A DNA stretch of 64,000 bases, taken from Nocardioides alkalitolerans. GTDB lineage: Bacteria; Actinomycetota; Actinomycetes; Propionibacteriales; Nocardioidaceae. Where the stretch lies: assembly GCA_038184435.1 (NCBI GenBank), contig CP116227.1, positions 248,001 to 312,000 on the forward strand. Reading direction: 5' to 3'. Made by a program: the position numbers and the translations under genes. Of the stretch, positions 1-9,550 are shown in pieces. The notes below the pieces were generated by a model. That model ran no database searches. It had not been told where the DNA came from and saw only the letters and a program-made list of their open reading frames with translations. How positions within the stretch are numbered: position 1 is the first letter of the stretch; each line of letters opens with the position of its first letter.

Positions 1-87
1 CGCGTACGCCGCCGGCACCGCCGGGTCGTGGGACTCGGTGCCCTTCTCGGGACCGGTCGGGGCGCTGGCGTCCGTCTCCGCAGTCAT
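1..87 (-). CDS. Unidentified protein, N-terminal 29 residues only
   Basis: A leftward gene begins at an ATG (87-85) and runs off the left edge after 29 codons. The peptide is acidic and rich in Ala, Pro, Thr and Glu (it starts MTAETDASAPTGPEKG), looks disordered, and carries no family signature. The start is supported by a TACTGT hexamer 6 nt upstream on the same strand, which is the leaderless-promoter arrangement common in this window. It is divergent from prsW with a gap of about 110 bp. The function cannot be judged from this fragment. Confidence 0.6.
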   Translation of the reverse strand, partial: MTAETDASAPTGPEKGTESHDPAVPAAYA

Positions 88-93
88 GACGCC

Positions 94-99
94 ACAGTA
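94..99 (-). promoter_or_regulatory. -10 element TACTGT of the truncated leftward gene
   Basis: TACTGT on the minus strand, followed by 6 nt and then the ATG at 87. It fits TANNNT and implies transcription starting at or next to the A of the ATG. Confidence 0.5.
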
Positions 100-184
100 C
101 GCCGCGGCGACGCCGCTCGCCGGGGTGCGAGGCGGGCCTGTGGAGAAGCCCGCGAAGGGCCCCGGCGGTGTCGCCGTCCTCCAC

Positions 185-190
185 TAGGGT
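185..190 (+). promoter_or_regulatory. -10 element TAGGGT of prsW (leaderless)
   Basis: TAGGGT, 7 nt, then ATG at 198. No ribosome binding site fits in this spacing, so the mRNA is predicted to begin at the start codon. Confidence 0.55.
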
Positions 191-197
191 GACGCCC

Positions 198-1316
198 ATG
201 CCGGCCCGCCATCGCGACAACATCGCCTTCACGGTGGTGGTGTGGGTGCTGGTCGCGCTGGGCGCGGCGGCGGTCCTCCTCGTGCTGGCGCTCTCGGGTG
301 CCGCCGGCACGCTCGTGCTCGCGGCGGCGCTCGCCGCCCTGCCCGTCGGGCCGGTCGTGGCGACGTACCTGTGGTTGGACCGCTACGAGCCGGAGCCCCG
401 CAGCCTGCTCGTCGCCGCGCTCCTGTGGGGTGCCTGCGTGGCGACGTCCGCGGCCGTCCTCCTCGGTGGCGTCGGCGGCCTGGTGGCGCCCCTCGACCGG
501 GCGGCGTCCGCCGTGCTCGTCGCCCCCGTGACCGAGGAGGCGACCAAGGGCCTCTTCCTGGTGCTGCTCCTGTGGTGGCGGCGCCACGAGCTCGACGGGG
601 TGCTCGACGGGATCGTCTACGCGGGGATGGTGGGCGTCGGGTTCGCGTTCACCGAGAACATCCTCTACCTCGCGGCGGCCTACGACGGGGCCGACGGCCT
701 CGGGCCCGGGGGCGTCGAGGCGGTCACGGTCACCTTCGTGCTGCGCTGCGTCCTCAGCCCGTTCGCCCACCCCTTCTTCACCGCCTTCCTCGGCATCGGT
801 GTCGGCCTGGCCGTGACGTCCCGCTCGCGGGTCGTGCGGCTGGGTGCGCCGGTGGTGGGGTACGGGGTCGCGGTGGGCTGGCACGCGCTCTGGAACGCCT
901 CGACCATGCTCCCGACGGGCTTCTTCGGCACCTACGGGCTGCTCATGCTGCCCGCGTTCCTCCTCCTCGTGGCCGTGGCCGTCTGGTGCCGGGCGCTAGA
1001 GCGCCGGGTGCTCACCGCCGCGCTGGAGGACGCGGCCCAGCGCGGCCTGCTGCCAGCCGACGACATCCTGTGGATCGCCGACCTCCGGCTGCGGCGCCAG
1101 GTGCGCGCCGACGCCCGACGGGGAGGCGGTGCGCGGGCGGCGGGCATCGTGCGGGAGTATCAGGAGGCGGCGGTGGAGCTCGGCTTCCTCCACCACCGGG
1201 TGCTCCGCGGCACGGCTCCTGGCGACTTCGTCCAACGGGGGCAGGTGCACCTGCGGCGCATGCGGGCCACCCGCCCCCTCATCCCGATTCCTGCACAGGT
1301 GGTGACCGTCAGATGA
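198..1316 (+). CDS. prsW: PrsW family intramembrane metalloprotease
   Basis: A 372-residue polytopic membrane protein. The family signatures are present in order: an EE-x-x-K motif (E113, E114, K117 in TEEATKG), F-x-x-EN-x-x-Y (FAFTENILY), HPFFTAF, and a late GWHALWN helix, all within hydrophobic helices. The family cleaves membrane-bound substrates within the bilayer; the founding member processes an anti-sigma factor in Bacillus subtilis. A soluble C-terminal tail of about 90 residues follows the last membrane segment. ATG 198 is preferred over an in-frame ATG at 168 because of the TAGGGT placed 7 nt upstream. The stop codon overlaps the next gene's ATG (ATGA), so translation of the GTPase is probably coupled to it. 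The substrate is unknown; the linked dynamin-like proteins suggest an envelope role, which is inference. Confidence 0.9.
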   Translation: MPARHRDNIAFTVVVWVLVALGAAAVLLVLALSGAAGTLVLAAALAALPVGPVVATYLWLDRYEPEPRSLLVAALLWGACVATSAAVLLGGVGGLVAPLDRAASAVLVAPVTEEATKGLFLVLLLWWRRHELDGVLDGIVYAGMVGVGFAFTENILYLAAAYDGADGLGPGGVEAVTVTFVLRCVLSPFAHPFFTAFLGIGVGLAVTSRSRVVRLGAPVVGYGVAVGWHALWNASTMLPTGFFGTYGLLMLPAFLLLVAVAVWCRALERRVLTAALEDAAQRGLLPADDILWIADLRLRRQVRADARRGGGARAAGIVREYQEAAVELGFLHHRVLRGTAPGDFVQRGQVHLRRMRATRPLIPIPAQVVTVR

Positions 1317-3112
1317 GCACTTCCGACGACCGTGGACGTGCCGAGGTGCCGCCGCGCCGCGGCGCGCGGTCCGGAGCGACCGAGGCGGGCGGCGTCGCCC
1401 AGACGGGCAACGCCCAGATGCTCACCGCGCTCGTGCAGCTCCGCAGCGCCCTCCAGGCGGCCCACCTGCCGCTGGAGACGCCCGGCGTCGAGGCCGTCCG
1501 CGAGGCGCGCACCGAGATGATCGACCAGCTGGAGGACTACGCGATCCCGCGCCTCATGGCGGTCGAGGCGCCGCTGCTGACCGTCGTGGCGGGGTCCACG
1601 GGGGCCGGGAAGTCGACGCTGGTGAACTCGCTCGTCGGCCACCGGGTGTCCCAGGCCGGCGTGCTCCGCCCCACGACCCGCTCCGCGGTGCTGGTGCACC
1701 ACCCCGACGACCGCTCGTGGTTCGGTCCCGACCGGTTGCTGCCGGAGCTGCGCCGCGTCGAGGACCCGACGACCGACCCCGGCTGCCTGCAGCTGGTCGC
1801 GACCGACGCCGTGCCCAAGGGCCTGGCCATCCTCGACGCGCCCGACATCGACTCCGTCGACCGGCACAACCGCGAGCTCGCCGCGCAGCTGATGGCCGCG
1901 GCGGACCTCTGGCTCTTCGTCACCTCGGCGGCGCGGTACGCCGACCAGGTGCCCTGGGAGTTCCTCAAGGAGGCGGGGGAGCGCTCGACCGCCGTCGCGA
2001 TCGTGCTCGACCGCACCCCGGCCGACGCGGTGGAGACCGTGGCGGCGCACCTCGCGCGCATGCTCGCCAGCCGCGGCCTCAAGGACTCGCCGCTCTTCAT
2101 CGTGCACGAGGGCGACCCCGGCACCGACGGCGTGCTGCCGCCCGCCGAGGTCAACGACGTCGTCACCTGGCTGGCCAGCCTCGCCGCCGACCAGAAGGCG
2201 CGCGAGTCCGTCGTGCGCCAGACCCTGTCCGGCACGATCCGCACCCTGTCGCGCCACAGCCACCAGATCGCCGACGCGGCCGAGAAGCAGGTCGACGAGG
2301 CCCGCCGGCTCCGCTCGGCGGTGGACAGCGTCTACGACGAGGTGGCCTTCGACCTCGAGCAGCAGGTGGTCGACGGCTCGCTCATGGCGGGCGAGCTGCT
2401 CGCCCGGTGGCAGGAGTTCGTCGGCAACGGCGAGCTGCTGCGCTCGCTGGAGACGCGCGTCGGTCTCATCCGCGACCGCATCGTCAACGCCGTGAAGGGC
2501 AAGCCGCAGCAGGCCGAGCAGGTCGCCGTGGCGGTCGCCGCCACCGCGGGTGCGGAGGTCGTCGCCCAGGCCGAGCGTGCCACCACCGAGCTCGTCGAGC
2601 GGTGGCGGTCGTCGGAGGCCGGGGCGGCTCTCGTCGCGACCGGCGACCGCCTCGAGCGACCGTCCCGCGAGGTCGCCCGCGCGGCGGAGCGCACCGTGCG
2701 GGAGTGGCAGCGGGAGATCACCGACCTGGTGCGCGAGGAGTCGGCCGACAAGCGCACGTCGGCCCGGTTCATGGCCTTCGGCGTCGACGGCCTGGGCTCC
2801 ACCCTCGCCGTCGTGGTGCTGGGTGGCCCCTCGTCCTCGGGCGGTCGTCAGCTGCTCGACGCGGTGCTCGGCCCCGAGACCACCGGCCGCCTCGTCACGG
2901 CGGCCACCACGTCGTTGCGCGAGCGCGTGCGCGCGGTGCTCGAGGCGGAGCGTGCGCGCTACGCCGGGGTCGTCGACCGTCTCGAGATCGGCGAGGACGC
3001 CAGCCTGCGGGTCCGTGGCGCCTCCCGCCGGGTGGACGACATCCGCTTCGCCGACCGGTCCGCGTTGCGCAGCGCCGCCGCCGGCACGGCGCCGGGCACC
3101 ACGCCCCGCTGA
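1313..3112 (+). CDS. Dynamin-like large GTPase, first of a pair
   Basis: 599 residues. A P-loop GSTGAGKST is at residues 94-102, and the switch/G3 region is DAPDID rather than the classical DxxG. A long Ala/Glu/Arg-rich helical region fills residues 330-560 with a mildly hydrophobic stretch near 485-505, the layout of bacterial dynamin-family proteins. Paired dynamin-like proteins (for example DynA/DynB of Streptomyces) remodel or stabilise membranes at division septa; that this pair does so is inference from architecture and pairing. The ATG lies in the ATGA overlap with prsW. The next GTPase begins 110 nt downstream after a strong hairpin and a possible new promoter. Confidence 0.75.
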   Translation: MSTSDDRGRAEVPPRRGARSGATEAGGVAQTGNAQMLTALVQLRSALQAAHLPLETPGVEAVREARTEMIDQLEDYAIPRLMAVEAPLLTVVAGSTGAGKSTLVNSLVGHRVSQAGVLRPTTRSAVLVHHPDDRSWFGPDRLLPELRRVEDPTTDPGCLQLVATDAVPKGLAILDAPDIDSVDRHNRELAAQLMAAADLWLFVTSAARYADQVPWEFLKEAGERSTAVAIVLDRTPADAVETVAAHLARMLASRGLKDSPLFIVHEGDPGTDGVLPPAEVNDVVTWLASLAADQKARESVVRQTLSGTIRTLSRHSHQIADAAEKQVDEARRLRSAVDSVYDEVAFDLEQQVVDGSLMAGELLARWQEFVGNGELLRSLETRVGLIRDRIVNAVKGKPQQAEQVAVAVAATAGAEVVAQAERATTELVERWRSSEAGAALVATGDRLERPSREVARAAERTVREWQREITDLVREESADKRTSARFMAFGVDGLGSTLAVVVLGGPSSSGGRQLLDAVLGPETTGRLVTAATTSLRERVRAVLEAERARYAGVVDRLEIGEDASLRVRGASRRVDDIRFADRSALRSAAAGTAPGTTPR

Positions 3113-3127
3113 CCCCGGTCGGCTCCT

Positions 3128-3158
3128 GCGGCCGTCCCGCCCCACGCGGGACGGCCGC
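3128..3158 (+). terminator. Intrinsic-type hairpin after the first GTPase
   Basis: A perfect 13-bp GC-rich stem (3128-3140 with 3146-3158) and a 5-nt loop, beginning 16 nt after the stop codon. There is no U-tract, as is usual in high-GC actinobacteria. It would separate or attenuate expression of the two GTPase genes. Confidence 0.7.
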
Positions 3159-3163
3159 TCCAC

Positions 3164-3169
3164 TAGGGT
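3164..3169 (+). promoter_or_regulatory. Possible -10 TAGGGT of the second GTPase
   Basis: TAGGGT immediately after the hairpin, about 52 nt before the ATG at 3222. This gene also has a Shine-Dalgarno (GAGGGAGA), so its mRNA would carry a conventional leader. Confidence 0.4.
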
Positions 3170-3221
3170 GGGCCGCGCCTGCCCGCCGATCCGCCGCGCA
3201 CCCGCGCACCCGAGGGAGACG

Positions 3222-4841
3222 ATGACCCTGTCCCACGCCCCCGACGCCTCCAGCTCGGCCCCCCGGGCCGACCTCGGCACCCGCGTCACCGCTCTCGAGG
3301 AGGCGGCTGCCACGTCCCGCGGTCGTCTCGACGAGGCGCTGGTGGCGCACGTCGAGGGCGTCGCCTCCCGGGCCACGACGCGCATCCGGCTCTCCGCCGC
3401 CCACACGGTCATCGGCATCGCGGGCGCCACCGGATCGGGCAAGTCCTCGACCTTCAACGCCCTCACCGGGCTCGAGCTGTCGTCCGTCGGCGTGCGTCGG
3501 CCGACCACGTCCTGGGCGAGCGCGTGCATCTGGGGCAGCGACGGGGCCGAGGAGCTGATGGACTGGCTGGGCATCCCGCCGCGGTACCGCACGAGCCGCG
3601 ACTCCATGCTCGACACGAGCAGCGAGACCCGGGACATGCAGGGCGTCGTGCTCCTCGACCTGCCCGACCACGACTCCACCGAGGTCTCCCACCACGACGA
3701 GGTGGAGCGCCTCGTGACGAAGGCCGACCTCCTGGTGTGGGTGCTCGACCCGCAGAAGTACGCCGACGCCGCGATCCACGAGCGCTACCTCGCGCCCTAC
3801 GCGGCGCAGCAGGACGTGATGCTCGTCGTCCTGAACCAGATCGACTCCGTGCCCGAGGAGCGCCGCGACGCGATGATCGGCGACGTACGACGGCTCCTCG
3901 ACGACGACGGCCTCGAGCGGGTCCGCATCTTCCCCGTCAGCGCCAAGGAGGGCTGGGGCATCGCCGAGCTGCGCGCCGAGATCGTCGAGCGCGTGGCCGC
4001 GAAGCAGGCCATGGTGGCGCGCCTCGACGCCGACATCGTGGAGGCGGCCGACCGCCTGGCCGCGGCGTCGGGCGACGCTCGCGCCCCCGAGCTCACCGAC
4101 GACGCGGCGACGGAGCTGCGTTCCGCGGTCGCCGCGGCCGCCGGCGTCCCGCCCCTCGTCGACAGCGTCGAGCAGGTCGTGGCCGGTCGCACCCGCCGGG
4201 CTGTCGCCCCGACCCCGCTGACCTGGGTCACCCGCGACCCGCTCCGCCGGGTGGAGGTGGACCTCGGTGAGGCCGCCGCGCTCCTGACCGGCAATCGCCC
4301 CCCGGAGGCGGGCCGCGCGCAGCGCTCGCGGCTCGAGATGGCCGCTCGGGCGTTGGGCGACCGGGTCTCCGACGGGCTCGTGCCGGCCTGGGCGGAGGCG
4401 ATCCAACGGGCCGCCACCCGTGACGTCGACGGCCTCGCCGAGCGTGTCGACGACGCGCTCCAGCGCACCGACCTCCGCGCGGGCTGGCTGCCCGGCTGGG
4501 CGAAGGCGCTGCGGGTCGTGCAGTGGGTGCTCCTCGTGCTCCTCGTGCTCGGGCTGGTCGCCGGCATCGCCGCGGTGGCGGGAGTCGGGGCCGCCCCGTC
4601 GGCCGCCGTCGGGTTCGGCGTGGCGGCCGGGGCCCTGGTCCTGTCCCTCGTGCTCGGCGCCGCCGGGCGTGCCGGTGCGGCCGCGGCCGGCCGGGACGCC
4701 GCTGCCCAGGTCGACGACGAGCTCCGGCAGGCCGTCGACGGTGCCGTCGACGCGACGGTGCTCGCCCCGGTGCGCGCCGAGATCGACGCGTACCGCGTCG
4801 TCCGCGAGCGGCTCGCCGTCGCGCAGGTACGACGCGACTGA
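3222..4841 (+). CDS. Membrane-anchored dynamin/YfjP-like GTPase, second of a pair
   Basis: 539 residues. P-loop GATGSGKSS is at residues 68-76, the G3 region is DLPDHDS and G4 is NQID, so guanine specificity is plausible. Residues about 430-490 form two adjacent hydrophobic helices that should anchor the protein in the membrane as a hairpin, with helical segments on either side. ATG 3222 is preceded by GAGGGAGA at good spacing. Together with the preceding soluble GTPase it forms a two-component set like DynA/DynB, in which one partner is membrane-integral. The alternative family name is YfjP-type GTPase. The exact role is unknown. Confidence 0.75.
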   Translation: MTLSHAPDASSSAPRADLGTRVTALEEAAATSRGRLDEALVAHVEGVASRATTRIRLSAAHTVIGIAGATGSGKSSTFNALTGLELSSVGVRRPTTSWASACIWGSDGAEELMDWLGIPPRYRTSRDSMLDTSSETRDMQGVVLLDLPDHDSTEVSHHDEVERLVTKADLLVWVLDPQKYADAAIHERYLAPYAAQQDVMLVVLNQIDSVPEERRDAMIGDVRRLLDDDGLERVRIFPVSAKEGWGIAELRAEIVERVAAKQAMVARLDADIVEAADRLAAASGDARAPELTDDAATELRSAVAAAAGVPPLVDSVEQVVAGRTRRAVAPTPLTWVTRDPLRRVEVDLGEAAALLTGNRPPEAGRAQRSRLEMAARALGDRVSDGLVPAWAEAIQRAATRDVDGLAERVDDALQRTDLRAGWLPGWAKALRVVQWVLLVLLVLGLVAGIAAVAGVGAAPSAAVGFGVAAGALVLSLVLGAAGRAGAAAAGRDAAAQVDDELRQAVDGAVDATVLAPVRAEIDAYRVVRERLAVAQVRRD

Positions 4842-4894
4842 CGCGCCTGTCGGCCTGTCCGCCTCTCGGCCCGCCCGCCCGTGCGCCAGCGGGG

Positions 4895-4957
4895 GCGGAA
4901 ATGTGCGGCTGGGGTGGGTCCGGCTCGCTCAGGACCGCACCACGTGCACATTTCCGC
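4895..4957. repeat. Long imperfect inverted repeat
   Basis: Perfect 12-bp arms GCGGAAATGTGC (4895-4906) and GCACATTTCCGC (4946-4957). Pairing resumes inside the arms after a short mismatch (TGG with CCA, then GTGG with CCGC), giving one extended hairpin. It lies between two rightward genes. Confidence 0.75.
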
Positions 4958-4998
4958 GCCCGGCCCGCGCCCGGCCCGCGCCCGGCCCGCGCCCGGCC
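4955..4998. repeat. 11-bp tandem repeat, four exact copies
   Basis: CGCGCCCGGCC occurs four times head to tail, followed by a decayed fifth copy to about 5008. The period equals roughly one helical turn. Confidence 0.85.
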
Positions 4999-5150
4999 CG
5001 CGCCCCGGTCCGGCCCGTTCTCCGTCCCCAGCCGACCCCGGGGCGTGCGTCGTCCCCAGGTCCGTCCTCGTCCCTCGCCGTGGTGCGCCGGGTCGGGTTG
5101 GCTCGTCGCGTGCCCGGCACCGGGTCGGGCCGTGACGAAGGGGGACGGAC

Positions 5151-5708
5151 GTGAGCACGACGCACATCACGGTGCAGGGCTGGGTCGGCACGGAGGTCGA
5201 GAGCAGCATCACGAGCAGCGGTCGCACGGTCGCGACCTTCCGGCTGGGCTCGACCCCGTCGCGGCAGGACCGCGACGGCACGTGGCAGCCGGGCGAGACG
5301 GCCTGGTGGACGGTGCGCGTGTGGCGCCACGTCGCCGAGCAGGTCGGCGCCTCGCTCCACAAGGGTGAGCCGGTGGTGGTGACGGGCCGACTCGTCGTCG
5401 AGCGCTGGGACCGTGCCGACGGGTCGATCGGCGAGCGCCAGATCATCGAGGCGACGGCGCTGGGGCACGACCTGACCAAGGGCCGGTCCGCCTTCATGCG
5501 CGCGGCCCGCGCCGTACCGGCGGCTCCGGGCGCGCCCGGCGCACCGGTCGCGCCCACGGCACCGCACGACCCGGTGCTGGCCGACCAGGCCCGGCCGATG
5601 TTCTCGTCGGTGTTCCCCGACACCCGTCCGGGCGACGCCCGCCCGCTGGACCCGCACGAGGTCGCCGGCGCCGCATCCGGGGAGGAGCCGCAGGCACCGG
5701 CGGCCTGA
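5151..5708 (+). CDS. ssb: Single-stranded DNA-binding protein, paralog
   Basis: 185 residues starting at GTG 5151 with GAAGGGGG upstream. Residues 1-115 match the SSB OB fold (THITVQGWVG, ATFRLGSTP, WWTVRVWRHVAEQV, GEPVVVTGRLVVERW). The C-terminus is Ala/Pro-rich and ends EEPQAPAA, lacking the acidic DDDIPF-type tip that recruits partners in canonical SSB. That suggests an accessory paralog (SsbB-like) rather than the replication SSB. It is not in an rpsF-ssb-rpsR operon, which supports the same view. Role inferred: ssDNA binding in recombination, repair or transformation. Confidence 0.85.
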   Translation: MSTTHITVQGWVGTEVESSITSSGRTVATFRLGSTPSRQDRDGTWQPGETAWWTVRVWRHVAEQVGASLHKGEPVVVTGRLVVERWDRADGSIGERQIIEATALGHDLTKGRSAFMRAARAVPAAPGAPGAPVAPTAPHDPVLADQARPMFSSVFPDTRPGDARPLDPHEVAGAASGEEPQAPAA

Positions 5709-5710
5709 AC

Positions 5711-5726
5711 GGCGGCCGTGGCCGCC
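5711..5726 (+). terminator. Short GC hairpin after the SSB gene
   Basis: GGCGGC / GCCGCC separated by CGTG, beginning 3 nt after the stop codon. A weak terminator candidate upstream of the ettA promoter. Confidence 0.4.
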
Positions 5727-5771
5727 GGCCGGGCGGGGGAGACCGGCAGGCGGCCGCAGCGCGGTCTCAAC

Positions 5772-5777
5772 TAGGCT
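5772..5777 (+). promoter_or_regulatory. -10 element TAGGCT of ettA (leaderless)
   Basis: TAGGCT, 7 nt, then ATG at 5785. There is no Shine-Dalgarno. Confidence 0.55.
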
Positions 5778-5784
5778 CGGACGC

Positions 5785-7467
<1,683 letters not shown>

Positions 7468-7496
7468 TCCACCGGCGACGAGCGCGTCGCGACAGA

Positions 7497-7533
7497 GCAG
7501 GGCCCGGCCACCCGCGGTGTGGCCGGGCCCTGC
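7497..7533 (+). terminator. ettA terminator hairpin
   Basis: A perfect 15-bp stem (7497-7511 with 7519-7533) with a 7-nt loop, 29 nt after the ettA stop. Confidence 0.8.
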
Positions 7534-7556
7534 TGCGTCGTGGGCCACGCGCCTGC

Positions 7557-7606
7557 GGGACGTCATGCGGGGCGGCGCCCCCGACGACCGCGACGCATGA
7601 CGTCCC
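7557..7606. repeat. Dispersed hairpin family (ACGTCATGCG arms, N24), copy 1
   Basis: Arms GGGACGTCATGCG (7557-7569) and CGCATGACGTCCC (7594-7606) are exactly complementary with 24 nt between. After a 2-nt mismatch the interior pairs again (GCGG with CCGC). It lies between convergent ettA and marR, 47 nt past the marR stop, so it could terminate marR transcription. Copies 2 and 3 are at 11344 and 47932. Confidence 0.85.
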
Positions 7607-7653
7607 GGGGCCGGAGGGGGGCCGGAGAGGGACCGAAGGGGAGCGGGGAGCGC

Positions 7654-8136
7654 CTAGCGGATGTCGAGCCCGGGGCGGGCGCCGATGAGGCTGTCGGCGA
7701 CGGCGTCCATCACGCGGCCGACGGCGGCGAAGTCGTCGGCGCTCACGCGGTCGACGAGGTGGCGCCGCACGCCGGCGACGTGCACGGGCGCGGCTCGGCG
7801 GAGCAGGTCCCAGCCCTCGGGGGTCATGCTGCAGAGCACCCCGCGGCCGTCCTCGAGGCAGGTGCTCCGCTGCACGAGGCCCATCTTCTCCATCCGGGCG
7901 ACGGTGTGGGTGATGCGGCTGCGGCTGTGGCGCAGCGAGTCGGCGAGCACGGCCATGCGCAGGGCCTGGTCGGGTCGCTCGGAGAGCCGCACGAGGATCT
8001 CGTACTCCGTCAGCGACAGCGAGAACTCGGTGCGCAGCTCCTCGTCGAGCTTGTCCATGAGGAGCGTGGTGGCGATGAGGAGCGCGCGCCAGGAGTGTTG
8101 CTCGTCGGCGTTCAGCCAGGTCGTCTCGTCGCCCAC
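7654..8136 (-). CDS. MarR family transcriptional regulator
   Basis: 160 residues from GTG 8136. A winged-helix core of MarR type is visible: SLTEYEILVRLSE, then the recognition region LADSLRHSRSRITHTVARMEKMGLVQR, then the wing with CLEDGRGVLCSMTPEGWDLL. The start is fixed by TAGGAT 7 nt upstream. MarR proteins are dimeric repressors responding to small ligands or oxidation. This one is divergent from the double-hotdog thioesterase with an 84-bp shared promoter region, so that gene and marR itself are the likely targets; the ligand is unknown. Confidence 0.9.
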   Translation of the reverse strand: MGDETTWLNADEQHSWRALLIATTLLMDKLDEELRTEFSLSLTEYEILVRLSERPDQALRMAVLADSLRHSRSRITHTVARMEKMGLVQRSTCLEDGRGVLCSMTPEGWDLLRRAAPVHVAGVRRHLVDRVSADDFAAVGRVMDAVADSLIGARPGLDIR

Positions 8137-8143
8137 GCCCCCG

Positions 8144-8149
8144 ATCCTA
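8144..8149 (-). promoter_or_regulatory. -10 element TAGGAT of marR (leaderless)
   Basis: Minus-strand TAGGAT, 7 nt, then GTG at 8136. A CACGAT at 8208-8213 occupies the equivalent position 7 nt before the divergent thioesterase GTG. Confidence 0.55.
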
Positions 8150-8220
8150 CGCGCGCGGGGCGCGGCGCCCGCGCGGATCCGGGGCCTCGGCCGACCCGGG
8201 CCTCTGGCACGATCCCTCCC

Positions 8221-9099
8221 GTGCGCCACCTCTACGCCTGCCAGGTCCGCTGGGCCGACCTCGACGTGCTCGGTCACGTCAACAACGTGTCGTTCCTGGA
8301 CTACGTGCAGGAGGCGCGGATCGACATGCTCCGCACCCACGCGCCGGAGCAGCGCGACGCGCTCGTCGAGGGCGCGCTCATCGTGCGGAACGACGCGACC
8401 TTCGTCGCGCCGCTGATGCTGCAGGAGAGCGTCGCCATCGAGGTGTGGGTCACCGAGATCAAGGCGGCGTCGTTCACCCTTGCCTACGAGGTCTTCGACG
8501 TGGACGCCGCGGGCGAGCGCGTCGTCTACTTCCGCGCGACGTCCGTGACGGCGCCGTTCCTCTTCGGCGAGGCCCGGCCGCGTCGCCTGACGCCGGCCGA
8601 GGTGGAGGTGCTGACGCGGTTCCTCGAGCCGGGAGAGCCCGAGATCCCGTCGCGATCGGCCCAGCAGGACCGCGCGCTGCGATCCGTGGCTCCCGCGCGG
8701 ACCCACCCCTGGGAGACGCGGGTGCGCTTCACGGACGTCGACGCCTACCAGCACGTCAACAACGTGAAGTACTTCGAGTACTTCCAGGAGGCGCGCATCT
8801 CGACCTTCCGCCGGCTCTTCGGGGACGTCGTGCGGGACGACTTCCCGAGCGTCGTGGTGGCCCAGATGAGCGTCGTCTACCGACGTCCGATCCTGCTGCG
8901 TCCCGCGCCGTACGTCGTGCGGAGCTGGGTCTCCCGGGTGGGGGGCTCGTCCTACGACATCGACTCCGACATCGTCGACGACGGCACCGTCATGGCGCGC
9001 GCCCGCGCCACCCTCGTCACCTTCGACACGGCGACCCAGCGCGCGGCCCGCGCCCCGCAGGCCTACCGCGACGTCCTGCTCGCCGAGCTCCCGGAGTGA
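8221..9099 (+). CDS. Tandem hotdog-fold acyl-CoA thioesterase
   Basis: 292 residues from GTG 8221. Two 4-hydroxybenzoyl-CoA thioesterase-type domains: residues about 1-130 (VRWADLDVLGHVNNVSFLDY) and about 160-285 (VRFTDVDAYQHVNNVKYFEY). Both keep the D-x-x-x-H-V-N-N catalytic signature, so both halves may be active. The family hydrolyses acyl-CoA thioesters. It is divergent from marR, with a CACGAT placed 7 nt before the start. The substrate cannot be read from sequence. Confidence 0.88.
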   Translation: MRHLYACQVRWADLDVLGHVNNVSFLDYVQEARIDMLRTHAPEQRDALVEGALIVRNDATFVAPLMLQESVAIEVWVTEIKAASFTLAYEVFDVDAAGERVVYFRATSVTAPFLFGEARPRRLTPAEVEVLTRFLEPGEPEIPSRSAQQDRALRSVAPARTHPWETRVRFTDVDAYQHVNNVKYFEYFQEARISTFRRLFGDVVRDDFPSVVVAQMSVVYRRPILLRPAPYVVRSWVSRVGGSSYDIDSDIVDDGTVMARARATLVTFDTATQRAARAPQAYRDVLLAELPE

Positions 9100-9123
9100 C
9101 GGCGGAGGGGTGAGGGGAGACCC

Positions 9124-9513
9124 TCAGCCCTCCATCGTGTTGACCATGAACTGGGCGGCGTGGGTGACGTAGGCCCAGAACTGCGCGTCCTGCTCCTCCG
9201 TCAGGTCGACGGAGTCGAGGCCGGCGCGGAAGTGCACCAGCCAGCGCTCGGCGGCCGCGGGGGTGACGGCGTACGGCGCGTGCCGCATCCGCAGCCGGGG
9301 GTGTCCGCGCGTCTCGGAGTAGGTCGACGGTCCGCCCCAGTACTGCACCAGGAAGAGGCGGAACCGTTCCTCGGCCGGGCCGAGGTCCTCCTCGGGGTAC
9401 ATCGGGCGCAGCAGCGGATCGGTCGCCACACCCTCGTAGAAGCGGTGCACGATGGCCCGGATGGTCGGCTCGCCGCCGATCTCGTCGTAGAAGGTGGTGG
9501 TCATCCCTGCCAT
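9124..9513 (-). CDS. glbO: Group II truncated haemoglobin (trHbO)
   Basis: 129 residues, typical length. The two-over-two globin landmarks are visible: the FYEGVATDPLLRPMYP segment with Tyr at B10, YWGGP, GHPRLRMRH carrying the proximal His, and a conserved Trp in the G helix (WLVHFRAGL). Group II proteins bind O2 and NO and are linked to aerobic respiration or NO detoxification in actinobacteria. It lies 37 nt downstream of mscS on the same strand, so co-transcription is possible. An in-frame ATG at 9504 is an alternative start. Confidence 0.92.
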   Translation of the reverse strand: MAGMTTTFYDEIGGEPTIRAIVHRFYEGVATDPLLRPMYPEEDLGPAEERFRLFLVQYWGGPSTYSETRGHPRLRMRHAPYAVTPAAAERWLVHFRAGLDSVDLTEEQDAQFWAYVTHAAQFMVNTMEG

Positions 9514-9550
9514 GGTCCCACCCCGGCCGAGGACCGCGCAGCGGTGGGGC

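Larger units (their letters stand above)
4842..5150. other. 309-bp intergenic region: long hairpin plus tandem repeats
   Basis: There is no convincing gene. It contains a 63-nt imperfect hairpin (4895-4957) running directly into four 11-bp tandem repeats (4955-4998), then about 140 bp without recognised structure before the GTG of the SSB gene, which has its own GAAGGGGG ribosome binding site. Confidence 0.6.

Noticed and set aside
1160..3679. Long antisense open frames across the GTPase genes and many other genes
   Set aside because: Their products are Arg/Gly/Ala/Pro-rich without motifs, and the opposite strand has recognisable proteins with proper start signals.
4955..5008. CRISPR-like short repeats
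   Set aside because: The 11-bp units are directly adjacent with no spacers and there are no cas genes.
5151..5708. Main replication SSB
   Set aside because: No acidic C-terminal tip and no rpsF/rpsR neighbours, so it is described as a paralog.
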